A DNA stretch of 7,821 bases, taken from Oscillospiraceae bacterium (GTDB taxonomy: Bacteria; Bacillota; Clostridia; UBA1381). The notes beneath the pieces were generated by a model. The model was given only the letters and a program-made list of their open reading frames with translations, searched no databases and was not told the DNA's origin. The stretch's first letter is position 1. The number at the start of each line of letters is the position of its first letter. The position numbers were made by a program, and so were the translations under genes. The stretch is taken from the NCBI GenBank assembly GCA_020860985.1, contig JAJBTG010000228.1, positions 1-7,821 of the forward strand, in the 5' to 3' direction. Of this stretch, positions 1-6,915 are shown piece by piece.

Positions 1-1569
1 TATCTTCATGTTATGCTTATTACCGCCGTAATCGGACTTACGGCGGGATTTATAGGAAAGAAGTACAGGGATTGGGCGTTGATTGCGCTGCTTATTTTGT
101 ACGCGGTTATAAACAGCTATCGTCCGGTATTTTTAAGAGTAACAATTTTATCGATATTGATGATTTTTTGGAAACGGCGGTATGGCTACGCGGTGTTCTC
201 GGATATGATGTCGCTTACAATCATGATTATAGGATTTTCAAATCCGTTAATCTTGTTCGACGGAGGCTTTGTAATTTCCGTATGCGCGTCCGCGCTGATA
301 AGATATTTTTATAAACCGGTGTACGGAATGCTAAGCGGCAATGCGTATGTAAGAAACGGATTGACCATGGGGTTAATATTTACAATCGGGACTCTGCCTC
401 TGGGTGCATACTTTTTCGGAGGTGTTTCGCTTTACTCTGTAATTGCGACAATAATATTTATACCGCCGGTATTGGGTATAATATTATCGTTCCCGATAGT
501 ATTTGTCCTTACCTCGATTTTCGGCTGTGCGCCGCTTGCAAGCGGGTTTATGACCGTGATGACGTATATAATAATGTATGTTCCGCGGCTAATGGATAAA
601 TTAATTTCTTCCTATATAATATTGCCCCGACCGAGCCTTGTTTTTATAGCCGCATATGCGTTGGCTGTCGCGGCGGCGGGATTTTATATGCACAAAAAGA
701 AAAAGTATTTCAGCTATGCGCTGTTTGTTTCAGCTGCGTTGTTCAGCTCCGTTATAGCGTCGCAGATAATGCGGCTTAATACCGTCGAGGTCACGTTTGT
801 AAATGTCGGTCAGGGCGACGGTGCTATAATCGACGTTCCCTATCGGGGAAGCATTTTGATTGACGGAGGAGGCGGGAGCGAATATTCTACATATAATATA
901 GGTGAAAAGGTATTTGTTCCGTATCTTGAAACACAGGGTATAGTTAAAATCGAAGCGGCATTTGTAAGTCATTACCACAAGGACCATATCGAGGGGATAA
1001 TCGCCACGATTGAAAATCTGCGTGTGAGAAATGTGTTCATGCCGGACGTAATGCCGGAGAACAAATATCGAAAGGCAATTGAAGAGGCTGCCGCTGCGAA
1101 CAACACAAAAATATATTATATAAGCGAGGATACAAGGGTATTGTTTGATAACGGACTTACAGTGAGCATTACGGTTCCGACAGCGAAAACCGCATTGATA
1201 AGCGATGATGAAAACGACACATCGTTGCTGTATAATGTTGAGTATGGAGAGTTTAGCTGCTTATTCACCGGGGATATGTCCTCATTCGCGGAGAGAAATC
1301 TTGCGGCGGAAAATAAGGCTTTTGATTGCGACGTTTTAAAGGTCGCGCACCACGGCTCGGATACCTCAACAAGCACGGAATGGCTTGAGGCGGTGTCGCC
1401 GGAATACGCGGTGATAAGCGTAGGGGAGAACAATGCGTACGATTTACCCGATGAGGATGTGCTTGAAAGGCTTGACGGGATAAGGGTTTTAAGAACCGAT
1501 AAAAACGGTGATATTAAGATAACGGCGGATATGAGAGGAATAAAGAGAGTAGATAGCTACAGGAGATAG
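1..1569 (+). CDS. comEC: ComEC/Rec2 DNA-uptake channel protein, C-terminal part (5' end outside window)
   Basis: ComEC forms the inner-membrane channel that imports single-stranded DNA during natural transformation. The reading frame is open from base 1, and its first residues (YLHVMLIT) match the 'SGLHV' region of the ComEC competence domain, so the ATG at 13 is internal and the gene continues to the left. The 522 visible residues, numbered from base 1, start with several hydrophobic segments up to about residue 255. A metallo-beta-lactamase-like domain follows from about 264 (VEVTFVNVGQGDGAII). It keeps the metal motif HYHKDH (H324, H326, D328, H329), FTGD (D425) and the VAHHGSD motif (H450, H451). 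This C-terminal domain is thought to degrade the non-transported strand. Full-length family members are about 700-800 residues, so roughly 200-280 are missing. The stop TAG is two bases before the holA ATG, which implies co-transcription. Whether the organism is competent cannot be judged here. Confidence 0.93.
   Translation, partial: YLHVMLITAVIGLTAGFIGKKYRDWALIALLILYAVINSYRPVFLRVTILSILMIFWKRRYGYAVFSDMMSLTIMIIGFSNPLILFDGGFVISVCASALIRYFYKPVYGMLSGNAYVRNGLTMGLIFTIGTLPLGAYFFGGVSLYSVIATIIFIPPVLGIILSFPIVFVLTSIFGCAPLASGFMTVMTYIIMYVPRLMDKLISSYIILPRPSLVFIAAYALAVAAAGFYMHKKKKYFSYALFVSAALFSSVIASQIMRLNTVEVTFVNVGQGDGAIIDVPYRGSILIDGGGGSEYSTYNIGEKVFVPYLETQGIVKIEAAFVSHYHKDHIEGIIATIENLRVRNVFMPDVMPENKYRKAIEEAAAANNTKIYYISEDTRVLFDNGLTVSITVPTAKTALISDDENDTSLLYNVEYGEFSCLFTGDMSSFAERNLAAENKAFDCDVLKVAHHGSDTSTSTEWLEAVSPEYAVISVGENNAYDLPDEDVLERLDGIRVLRTDKNGDIKITADMRGIKRVDSYRR
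1561..1566 (+). promoter_or_regulatory. Ribosome binding site of holA
   Basis: AGGAGA lies inside the last codons of comEC, five bases before the ATG at 1572. It supports that ATG as the holA start and indicates that translation of the two genes is closely linked. Confidence 0.75.
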
Positions 1570-1571
1570 AG

Positions 1572-1928
1572 ATGGCAAAAAAGAATAATTCGCTGCTTGA
1601 ATTAAAACGGCAGCTAAAGGAAAAGACGTTAAAGCCGCTGAAGTTGCTCTACGGCGAGGAAACGTATTTAAAGGAAATTTACACAAACAGAATAATTGAA
1701 CAGATACCCGACGGCGGTTTTCCCGAATTTAACCATATAAGGCTGGAGGGAAGCGCGCTCCCATTTTCGGATTATGACGACGCATGGGAAAGCTTTCCGA
1801 TGATGACCGACAGAAAAATGATTTTAATCAAGGACAGCGGGATTTTCAAGCTCAAAAAGGCTAAGGAGGACGCTCATTCGACCTATGAATTAAACGAGTT
1901 TTGGACGGAGAAGCTTAAGCGTATATAA
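1572..1928 (+). CDS. holA: DNA polymerase III delta subunit, N-terminal fragment
   Basis: This is the open part of holA before the nonsense codon: 118 residues beginning MAKKNNSLLELK. It starts at the ATG preceded by AGGAGA and covers most of the first, AAA+-like domain (LKLLYGEETYLKEI, then a conserved 'SFPMMTDRKMILIKD' stretch at about 74-89). It ends at KLKRI, just before the core strand VVVF, so the fragment lacks part of domain I and all of domains II and III. It could not act as a clamp-loader subunit alone. Confidence 0.7.
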   Translation: MAKKNNSLLELKRQLKEKTLKPLKLLYGEETYLKEIYTNRIIEQIPDGGFPEFNHIRLEGSALPFSDYDDAWESFPMMTDRKMILIKDSGIFKLKKAKEDAHSTYELNEFWTEKLKRI

Positions 1929-1937
1929 GACGATACC

Positions 1938-2618
1938 GTGGTAGTGTTTGATGAAGCAAGTGTGGATAAGCGAAGCGCGCTTTATAAGGCGGTTTCAAAG
2001 GTGGGAACGGTAGTTGAGTTTAATTATTTGAGCGAGGCAGACTTGGTTACATGGGTAGTCAAGCAATGTCTTGATGCGAAAAAGAAAATTTCAAAGGATT
2101 CCGCGTATTATTTGATTAGTCGGTGCGACCCGGGACTTAATAATCTCAATAACGAATTGCAGAAGCTTTTGATGTTTTGCGATGAGGAGATTTATAAAAG
2201 CGATATTGACCGCGTAGTGTCAAAGTCAATGCAGGTGATTGTGTTTGAGCTTACGGACGCGATTATGGCGGAGAATACGCAGAAAGCAATGTCCACCTTG
2301 ACGGATTTAAAAACTGTCCGCGAGAACGCGTTTACTCTGATGTACCTGATGTTTTCAAATTTCGAGAAGATGCTGCACGCGAAGCTCATGCGAGGCGCGC
2401 CGCAGAATGAGATTGCGTCGGAGTTGGGAGTTTCACCGTTTATCGCAAGGAAGTATATAGAAGGCGCAAACGGGTTCAGCGAGGATTCTCTCGAATGGAT
2501 GGTGCGCCGCGTATCGGAAATCGACCTCGCCATAAAGGAGGGCAGAACAGAGGATTGGACGGCGCTGGAACAGTATGTAACGGAATGTATATGGCGTGCC
2601 GGCAAGAACGCATCGTAG
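1938..2618 (+). CDS. holA: DNA polymerase III delta subunit, C-terminal fragment
   Basis: This is the continuation of holA in the same frame after the TAA. The first usable start codon is GTG at 1938, giving 226 residues. It holds the end of domain I (VVVFDEASVDKRSALYKAV), domain II (about 40-75, including SRCDPGLNNLNNELQKL) and the C-terminal collar domain (from about 95, VIVFELTDAIMAENTQKAM, to the end). No Shine-Dalgarno sequence precedes the GTG, and it begins inside a conserved strand, so independent translation is doubtful. I read it as the tail of one interrupted gene rather than a separate one. Confidence 0.6.
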   Translation: MVVFDEASVDKRSALYKAVSKVGTVVEFNYLSEADLVTWVVKQCLDAKKKISKDSAYYLISRCDPGLNNLNNELQKLLMFCDEEIYKSDIDRVVSKSMQVIVFELTDAIMAENTQKAMSTLTDLKTVRENAFTLMYLMFSNFEKMLHAKLMRGAPQNEIASELGVSPFIARKYIEGANGFSEDSLEWMVRRVSEIDLAIKEGRTEDWTALEQYVTECIWRAGKNAS

Positions 2619-2695
2619 GGGTCGGCGTCGAGGGCGATAAATTACCCTCACTCCGTAGGGGTCGGCGCAAGGGCGACCCGAAAGGCTCCCCTACG
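2614..2695. repeat. Paired CGTAGGGG intergenic repeat with inverted third copy
   Basis: CGTAGGGGTCGGCG occurs at 2614-2627 and again at 2654-2667, each followed a few bases later by AGGGCGA. CCCCTACG at 2688-2695 is the inverted counterpart of the start of the second copy, and GGGTCG (2659-2664) can also pair with CGACCC (2674-2679). The second copy can therefore fold into a long stem-loop of about 42 bases. The holA stop codon TAG (2616-2618) is part of the first copy, so the element abuts and ends that gene. Similar GTAGGGGC...GCCCCTAC elements are, from memory, scattered between genes in gut Clostridia. No protein is encoded here. Confidence 0.7.
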
Positions 2696-2701
2696 AGGTG
2701 A

Positions 2702-2837
2702 ACGATTTGCAACGCAAATCGTAGGCGTAGAGTCATAGGCTCGTAGCCGTAGCCAAAGAGCTGTCAGCGTAGCTGACTGAGGGGTTAGCCTTCCCCTAAG
2801 GGGAAGGTGTCGGCGAAGCCGACGGATGAGGGATTAG
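2702..2837. repeat. Array of short hairpins with three-base loops
   Basis: Five perfect inverted repeats follow one another, each with a three-base loop: ACGATTTGC/GCAAATCGT (2702-2722, loop AAC), GGCT/AGCC (2738-2748, loop CGT), GTCAGC/GCTGAC (2763-2777, loop GTA), CCTTCCCC/GGGGAAGG (2789-2807, loop TAA) and GTCGGC/GCCGAC (2809-2823, loop GAA). A direct repeat TGAGGGRTTAG brackets the last two hairpins (2778-2788 and 2827-2837). From memory, the section from about 2762 resembles a dispersed intergenic element common in gut Clostridia ('CCTTCCCC..GGGGAAGGT..GATGAGGG'). There is no T-run after any stem, so these are not ordinary terminators, although they could slow transcription or stabilise a mRNA end. 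Function is unknown. Confidence 0.7.
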
Positions 2838-2842
2838 TTAGG

Positions 2843-2850
2843 TATATAAA
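2843..2850 (+). promoter_or_regulatory. Possible -10 element upstream of the GH51 gene
   Basis: TATATAAA in an AT-rich patch between the repeat array and the ribosome binding site is the only -10-like sequence close to the gene. No TTGACA-like -35 box lies 16-18 bases upstream, where the GC-rich last hairpin sits instead. The assignment is therefore weak; an activator-dependent or alternative-sigma promoter is possible. Confidence 0.25.
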
Positions 2851-2861
2851 AAACTTACCAT

Positions 2862-2871
2862 AAAGGAGAGG
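2862..2871 (+). promoter_or_regulatory. Ribosome binding site of the GH51 gene
   Basis: AAAGGAGAGG ends seven bases before the ATG at 2879 and is close to the ideal Shine-Dalgarno sequence. It fixes the start of the arabinofuranosidase at the MKKRLIS signal peptide. Confidence 0.85.
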
Positions 2872-2878
2872 AAAAACA

Positions 2879-5800
2879 ATGAAAAAAAGATTAATTTCCG
2901 CGATAACGGCGGCTGTAACAGCGTTTGCGTCACTGCCCGCAATCGGCTATGCGGCGCAGGATATGCCGGAGCCTGTTTTGCGCTACACATTTGACGGCGA
3001 AGCCGAGCTTGCGGACGAGAACGGTGAAAACGCGCTGACGCTTTACGGCGGCGCAAGCGTCACGGAGGACGGAAATATCGGCAAGGCGCTCTTGCTTGAC
3101 GGCGTTGACGGCTACGCGCTGCTGCCGTCCGATATAATATCCGACAGTATGACGATTACCGCATGGGTAAATATCACCAAATTCACAACCTGGGGCAGAG
3201 TATTTGACCTGGGAACCGACTCAAACAACAACTTTTTCTTTGCGCCCTACAGCGGTGGCGCGGCAAGGGTTGAAATAAAATCTCCGTCCGTGACCGACAC
3301 TATGGACTGCGCGCAGGAAACCGTCAGGGACTGGGTACATTACGCCGTAACCGTCGATAACGGCACGGTGTCATATTACAGAAACGGCTTGCTTGTGCAG
3401 TCGAAATCGGGAATTCAAAATCTTTCCCAGGTAAAGGACGAGCTTAATTACATAGGTAAATCCCATTATGATGGTGACGCGTACCTTGCGGCGGCAGTGG
3501 ACGACTTCCGCATATATGACAGCGCGCTTGACCGCGACGAGGTTTGCGCGGTAATGTCGGAGGGCGAGATAAATCCCGAAATACTTCTTGACACATATTC
3601 AATCGAAAATGAGCAAATTGTCACGGGCGATAAAATCGACCTGCCCCAATATGACGCTTTGATATGGGCGGAAAAGGATAATCTCGGTCTGATAGACACC
3701 GAAACGGGCGAGGTAAAGCATAACGAAACCGCCGAAACCGTTACGATTACGGCGAATATCGGCGATGTGTCGCGTGAGTACACGCTCTATGTCACAGGCA
3801 AAAATGAAACTCCGTATACCGTAAATATCGACGCGTCCGACCGCGGTAAGGATATTTCCGATATAATGTGGGGCTTGTTCTTTGAGGACATCAACAGCGC
3901 CGCGGACGGCGGATTGTACGCAGAGCTTGTTCAGAACCGCTCGTTTGAGATTGAGGATAACGAGCATTTATATTCGTGGGAAACGGACGGCGATGTCAGC
4001 GTGAACACCGAAAATCCGATACACGAAAACAATCCGACATATATTACGCTGGGCGCGGGCGCGTCCGTTACAAACGACGGCTTTCAGGGAATGAGCGTAA
4101 CCGCGGGAGAAAAGTATAATTTCTCAATGTACGTCAACGGCGCGGGCGAATTTCCCGTTACCGTCGGCGGCGCGGAGGTAAGCGTTAAAAGCGAGGGTGA
4201 CGGCTGGCAAAAGGCAGAGGCTGAAATCACGCCTACCGAAACATCGTCTGTGGCTGAATTGGTTGTGAAAAATACCGCAGACAGCGCGGACGTCGATATG
4301 ATTTCGCTTATTCCCGAGGATACCTACAAGGGACACGGACTTCGCAAGGATTTAATGGAGGCATTGGAGGAAATGCACCCGTCGTTTTTGCGTTTCCCGG
4401 GCGGCTGCGCCGTTGAGGGACAGACTATGGAAACGGCGTGGAATTGGAAGGACACAATCGGCGATGTTTCCGAGCGTAAGGAAATGATAAACATTTGGAA
4501 CCCGTCCGCGACCGAGCCGTATATGATGACCTACGGACTCGGATTTTACGAATATTTCCAAATGTGCGAGGATTTGGGTATGGAGCCCGTACCTATTTTG
4601 AACTGCGGTATGGCATGCCAGGTAAGGAGCGGCAGCTCTCAGGATGAGGAATATCTTGTTCCCATGGACGATTTGCAGCCGTATATAGACGACGCGCTTG
4701 ACTTAATCGCGTTTGCGAACGGCACCGACACAAGTAACGAATGGGTTCAAAAGCGTATCGAAATGGGACACAAGGAGCCGTTTAATTTAAAATATATCGG
4801 TATCGGAAACGAGCAGTACGACGAGATTTATTTTGAGCGCTACGCGGAATTTGCAAAGCAGATACATGAGCAGTATCCCGACATTAATCTTATAACAACG
4901 TCCGGCACCGCGTCAAGCGGAACCTCAAACGACCTTGCGTGGAACTGGGCGAACGAAAATACGGAATTAGCCGACCTTATGGACGAGCATTACTATGAAA
5001 CGGAGGACTGGTTCAGACAGCACGTTTACCGTTACGACAGCTATCGCCGCGACACGAATACAAAGGTGTTCCTGGGCGAGTACGCGTCAAAGGGCAACAC
5101 CTGGTACAACGCGCTCTCCGAGGCGGCGTATATGACGGGACTTGAGCGCAACGCGGACGTGGTGCGTATGGCAAGCTACGCGCCGATGTTCGCGAAGTAC
5201 GGCAATGTGCAGTGGTCCGCGGCAAATATGATTTGGTTCACGAACGACGATTATATGCTTACGCCGAATTATTACGTTCAGTCGCTGTTCTCAAATAATC
5301 GTGGTGATTATTCGCTTTCGACCGAGGTGGAATTGAACGGCATTGAAAAGGACGATGCCTTCCATGGCGGCTTTGCCGTAGCGTCATGGGGAACACATAA
5401 TGAATTTAGCGATATTACTGTTGAAACGGCTGACAGCGAGTATAAAATCGAGCTTGACAGCTCCGCTTCTTTGGAGGAGCAGGGCTTTGAAACCTCAAAC
5501 GGCGAATGGTCGATAAATGAGGACGGATCCATTGTTCAAACCTCCGATCAAACCGGCTGTGTGTGCTTTTACGCAAGTCCCGATATGAATAATTACACGC
5601 TGTCACTAAAAGCGAAAAAGACCGCCGGCGGCGAGGGATTCCAGATTGGCGTCGCGGCGGAGGACGCGCTGAATTACTACCGCGTAAACATAGGCGGTTG
5701 GAGCAACACAACGGCAAAGGTACAGCATATTGTTGACGGTGTGAGCGCGGAAACCGGAAATGTGGCGGAGCAGTCCTATGTGGGCAGTATGCATATCGAG

Positions 5801-6763
5801 GATGACGAGTGGTACGATATAAGGGTTGAGGTTACGGATTATGAGATAAAGGCGTATATGAACGGCGAGTTTATTTGCTCATATGTAAAGCCTAAGGAAT
5901 ACGGTCCCGTATACGCGTCGAGCGTTTATGACGAGGAATCGGGCGAGGTTATTGTAAAGCTTGTAAATACAATGGACAGCGCCGTTGATACTGGCATAAA
6001 TATAGACGGTATGAGCGTAACAAGCTCCGAGGCTAAAGTTACTGTTATGTCCGGCGATACCGCCCTTGAAAACAGCCTTGAAAATAAGAACTCGATTGTA
6101 CCGGTCGAGGAAGAAATAACGAACGCGGCTGACAGCTTTACATATAACGCGCCCGCAAATTCGCTTAGCATTATTCATTTGTCGGCGGCGGATAAGTCGG
6201 CAAATCACACGCCGTATATTTCCGGCTATGAGGACGGCACATTCAAACCCGACGGCAATATAACAAGAGCCGAGGCGGCTACGATAATTTCAAAAATAGC
6301 GGGCATTGACGAAACAGCGGAATACGAGAATGTCTTTGAAGATGTTTCGAAAAACGCGTGGTACGCGAATTACGTTAATTTTATGGCGGAAAACGAATAT
6401 ATTTCCGGCTACGGCGGAACGGTCTTTAAGCCGGAAAACAATATAACGCGCGCGGAGTTCTGCGTCATTTTATGTAATTATCTCGGAGTTGAACCGATTG
6501 ACGGAGAGTCGAAATTTACCGATGTGTCAGAGAGCTTTTGGGCGAGGGGATATATAAACGCGATGAGCGATAAGGGTTATGTATCGGGATATACCTCCGG
6601 AGCGTTTGTTCCCGACGGCACAATCACGCGCGCCGAGGCGGTTACGATGCTGAACCGCGCACTTGGAAGGGATGATTTCAGCGTTGAGGAAAATCCGTTC
6701 AGCGACTTGTCGCCGAGCCACTGGGCATACGCACAAATTCTTGAAGCGGCGGCGGAACATTAA
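2879..6763 (+). CDS. Secreted, SLH-anchored GH51 alpha-L-arabinofuranosidase with LamG-like domain
   Basis: Predicted to release terminal L-arabinofuranose from arabinan or arabinoxylan at the cell surface. Layout of the 1294 residues: signal peptide 1-25 (MKKR, hydrophobic core, GYA/AQ cleavage); LamG/concanavalin-like domain about 32-228 (YTFDGEAELADENG ... AAVDDFRIYDSALDRDEV); Ig-like linker about 231-308; GH51 N-terminal motif WGLFFEDIN (331-339) with a CBM-like beta-sandwich after it; catalytic barrel with RFPGGC (505-510), acid/base E645 in IGNEQYDE, H704 in DEHYY and probable nucleophile E734 in LGEYASK. The C-terminal sandwich is split by a second concanavalin-like domain (about 830-1005) and resumes at PVYASSVYDEESG to about 1101. 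SLH repeats fill 1110-1294 with three ITRAE motifs, which bind secondary cell-wall polymer. All catalytic motifs look intact. It has its own ribosome site and terminator, so it is probably monocistronic. Exact substrate preference cannot be read from the sequence. Confidence 0.92.
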   Translation: MKKRLISAITAAVTAFASLPAIGYAAQDMPEPVLRYTFDGEAELADENGENALTLYGGASVTEDGNIGKALLLDGVDGYALLPSDIISDSMTITAWVNITKFTTWGRVFDLGTDSNNNFFFAPYSGGAARVEIKSPSVTDTMDCAQETVRDWVHYAVTVDNGTVSYYRNGLLVQSKSGIQNLSQVKDELNYIGKSHYDGDAYLAAAVDDFRIYDSALDRDEVCAVMSEGEINPEILLDTYSIENEQIVTGDKIDLPQYDALIWAEKDNLGLIDTETGEVKHNETAETVTITANIGDVSREYTLYVTGKNETPYTVNIDASDRGKDISDIMWGLFFEDINSAADGGLYAELVQNRSFEIEDNEHLYSWETDGDVSVNTENPIHENNPTYITLGAGASVTNDGFQGMSVTAGEKYNFSMYVNGAGEFPVTVGGAEVSVKSEGDGWQKAEAEITPTETSSVAELVVKNTADSADVDMISLIPEDTYKGHGLRKDLMEALEEMHPSFLRFPGGCAVEGQTMETAWNWKDTIGDVSERKEMINIWNPSATEPYMMTYGLGFYEYFQMCEDLGMEPVPILNCGMACQVRSGSSQDEEYLVPMDDLQPYIDDALDLIAFANGTDTSNEWVQKRIEMGHKEPFNLKYIGIGNEQYDEIYFERYAEFAKQIHEQYPDINLITTSGTASSGTSNDLAWNWANENTELADLMDEHYYETEDWFRQHVYRYDSYRRDTNTKVFLGEYASKGNTWYNALSEAAYMTGLERNADVVRMASYAPMFAKYGNVQWSAANMIWFTNDDYMLTPNYYVQSLFSNNRGDYSLSTEVELNGIEKDDAFHGGFAVASWGTHNEFSDITVETADSEYKIELDSSASLEEQGFETSNGEWSINEDGSIVQTSDQTGCVCFYASPDMNNYTLSLKAKKTAGGEGFQIGVAAEDALNYYRVNIGGWSNTTAKVQHIVDGVSAETGNVAEQSYVGSMHIEDDEWYDIRVEVTDYEIKAYMNGEFICSYVKPKEYGPVYASSVYDEESGEVIVKLVNTMDSAVDTGINIDGMSVTSSEAKVTVMSGDTALENSLENKNSIVPVEEEITNAADSFTYNAPANSLSIIHLSAADKSANHTPYISGYEDGTFKPDGNITRAEAATIISKIAGIDETAEYENVFEDVSKNAWYANYVNFMAENEYISGYGGTVFKPENNITRAEFCVILCNYLGVEPIDGESKFTDVSESFWARGYINAMSDKGYVSGYTSGAFVPDGTITRAEAVTMLNRALGRDDFSVEENPFSDLSPSHWAYAQILEAAAEH
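6203..6760 (+). other. S-layer homology (SLH) anchoring region of the GH51 enzyme
   Basis: The repeats are offset. The first starts halfway, at YISGYEDGTFKPDGNITRAE. Two complete units follow, beginning FEDVSKNAWYANYVNFMAEN and FTDVSESFWARGYINAMSDK. The protein ends with a first half only (FSDLSPSHWAYAQILEAAAEH). Together this equals three SLH modules, the usual number for binding pyruvylated wall polysaccharide. Each module keeps the ITRAE motif. This tethers the enzyme to the Gram-positive envelope instead of releasing it. Confidence 0.88.
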
Positions 6764-6778
6764 AAAGAGATAAATATG

Positions 6779-6804
6779 TAAAGAGGGGCATATGCCCCTC
6801 TTTA
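6779..6804. terminator. Perfect 26-base palindrome between converging genes
   Basis: TAAAGAGGGGCAT and its exact reverse complement meet at a central CATATG, giving a 13-base-pair perfect dyad 15 bases after the GH51 stop. On the minus strand it is followed by a T-rich stretch (bases 6778 down to 6761), so it could end bioB transcripts. On the plus strand only TTTA closes the stem, so it would act there together with the stronger hairpin just downstream. Because the dyad has no loop, a protein-binding site is an alternative. Confidence 0.6.
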
Positions 6805-6810
6805 AAGACT

Positions 6811-6850
6811 GCAGACAAAACCATTGCGGTTTTGTCTGCTTTATTATTTT
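6811..6850 (+). terminator. Rho-independent terminator of the GH51 gene
   Basis: GCAGACAAAACC (6811-6822) pairs perfectly with GGTTTTGTCTGC (6828-6839) around a five-base loop, and is followed by TTTATTATTTT. This is a classic intrinsic terminator on the plus strand, 47 bases after the stop codon. Confidence 0.88.
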
Positions 6851-6915
6851 CTGCTCGAGATACCAACCTCGATTAATATCAATTTTGGGAAATAGGGATT
6901 TGTACGACTTTGCGA

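Larger units (their letters stand above)
1572..2618 (+). pseudogene. holA: DNA polymerase III delta subunit gene interrupted by one in-frame TAA
   Basis: The delta subunit opens the beta sliding clamp as part of the clamp-loader complex. Read through the stop, the locus gives about 348 residues, close to the usual 330-350. Its family features are YGEETYLKEIYTNRIIEQ near the N-terminus, DDTVVVFDEASVDKRSALYKAV in the middle and a helical C-terminal collar domain. Codon 119 (1926-1928) is TAA. The frame before and after it is identical and has no other stop until TAG at 2616. In delta proteins a short polar or proline residue usually sits here before 'DDTVVVF', so one base substitution (for example from TCA or GAA) explains it. 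The order comEC then holA is standard in Bacillota. The gene is either newly inactivated, mis-sequenced at this base, or read through; loss would be surprising because holA is normally essential. The final TAG lies inside a repeat element. Confidence 0.8.

Noticed and set aside
13..1569. ATG at base 13 as the true start of comEC
   Set aside because: The frame is open to base 1 and the residues before the ATG already match the conserved ComEC core, while several hundred N-terminal residues are absent. The gene is cut by the window edge.
1926..1928. TAA reassigned to an amino acid in this organism
   Set aside because: TAA ends the GH51 gene just before a strong terminator, and also ends bioB at the expected C-terminus, so TAA works as a stop here.
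2495..2701. Small plus-strand open frame over the end of holA and the repeat
   Set aside because: It overlaps conserved holA in another frame, runs through repeat DNA and has no family resemblance or ribosome site.
2789..2823. Hairpins as intrinsic terminators of holA
   Set aside because: The stems are followed by GTGT and GGATGAGGG rather than a T-run on the plus strand; an effect on transcript stability remains possible but unproven.
2702..2837. CRISPR array or tRNA-like structure in the hairpin region
   Set aside because: The stems differ from one another in sequence, there are no equal-length repeats with unique spacers, and no cloverleaf or acceptor stem can be drawn.
5013..5225. Minus-strand open frames opposite the GH51 gene (also 5415-5717, 5879-6208 and others)
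   Set aside because: They mirror the codon periodicity of a well-supported gene, and their predicted proteins are low-complexity or Arg/Cys-rich with no recognisable motifs.
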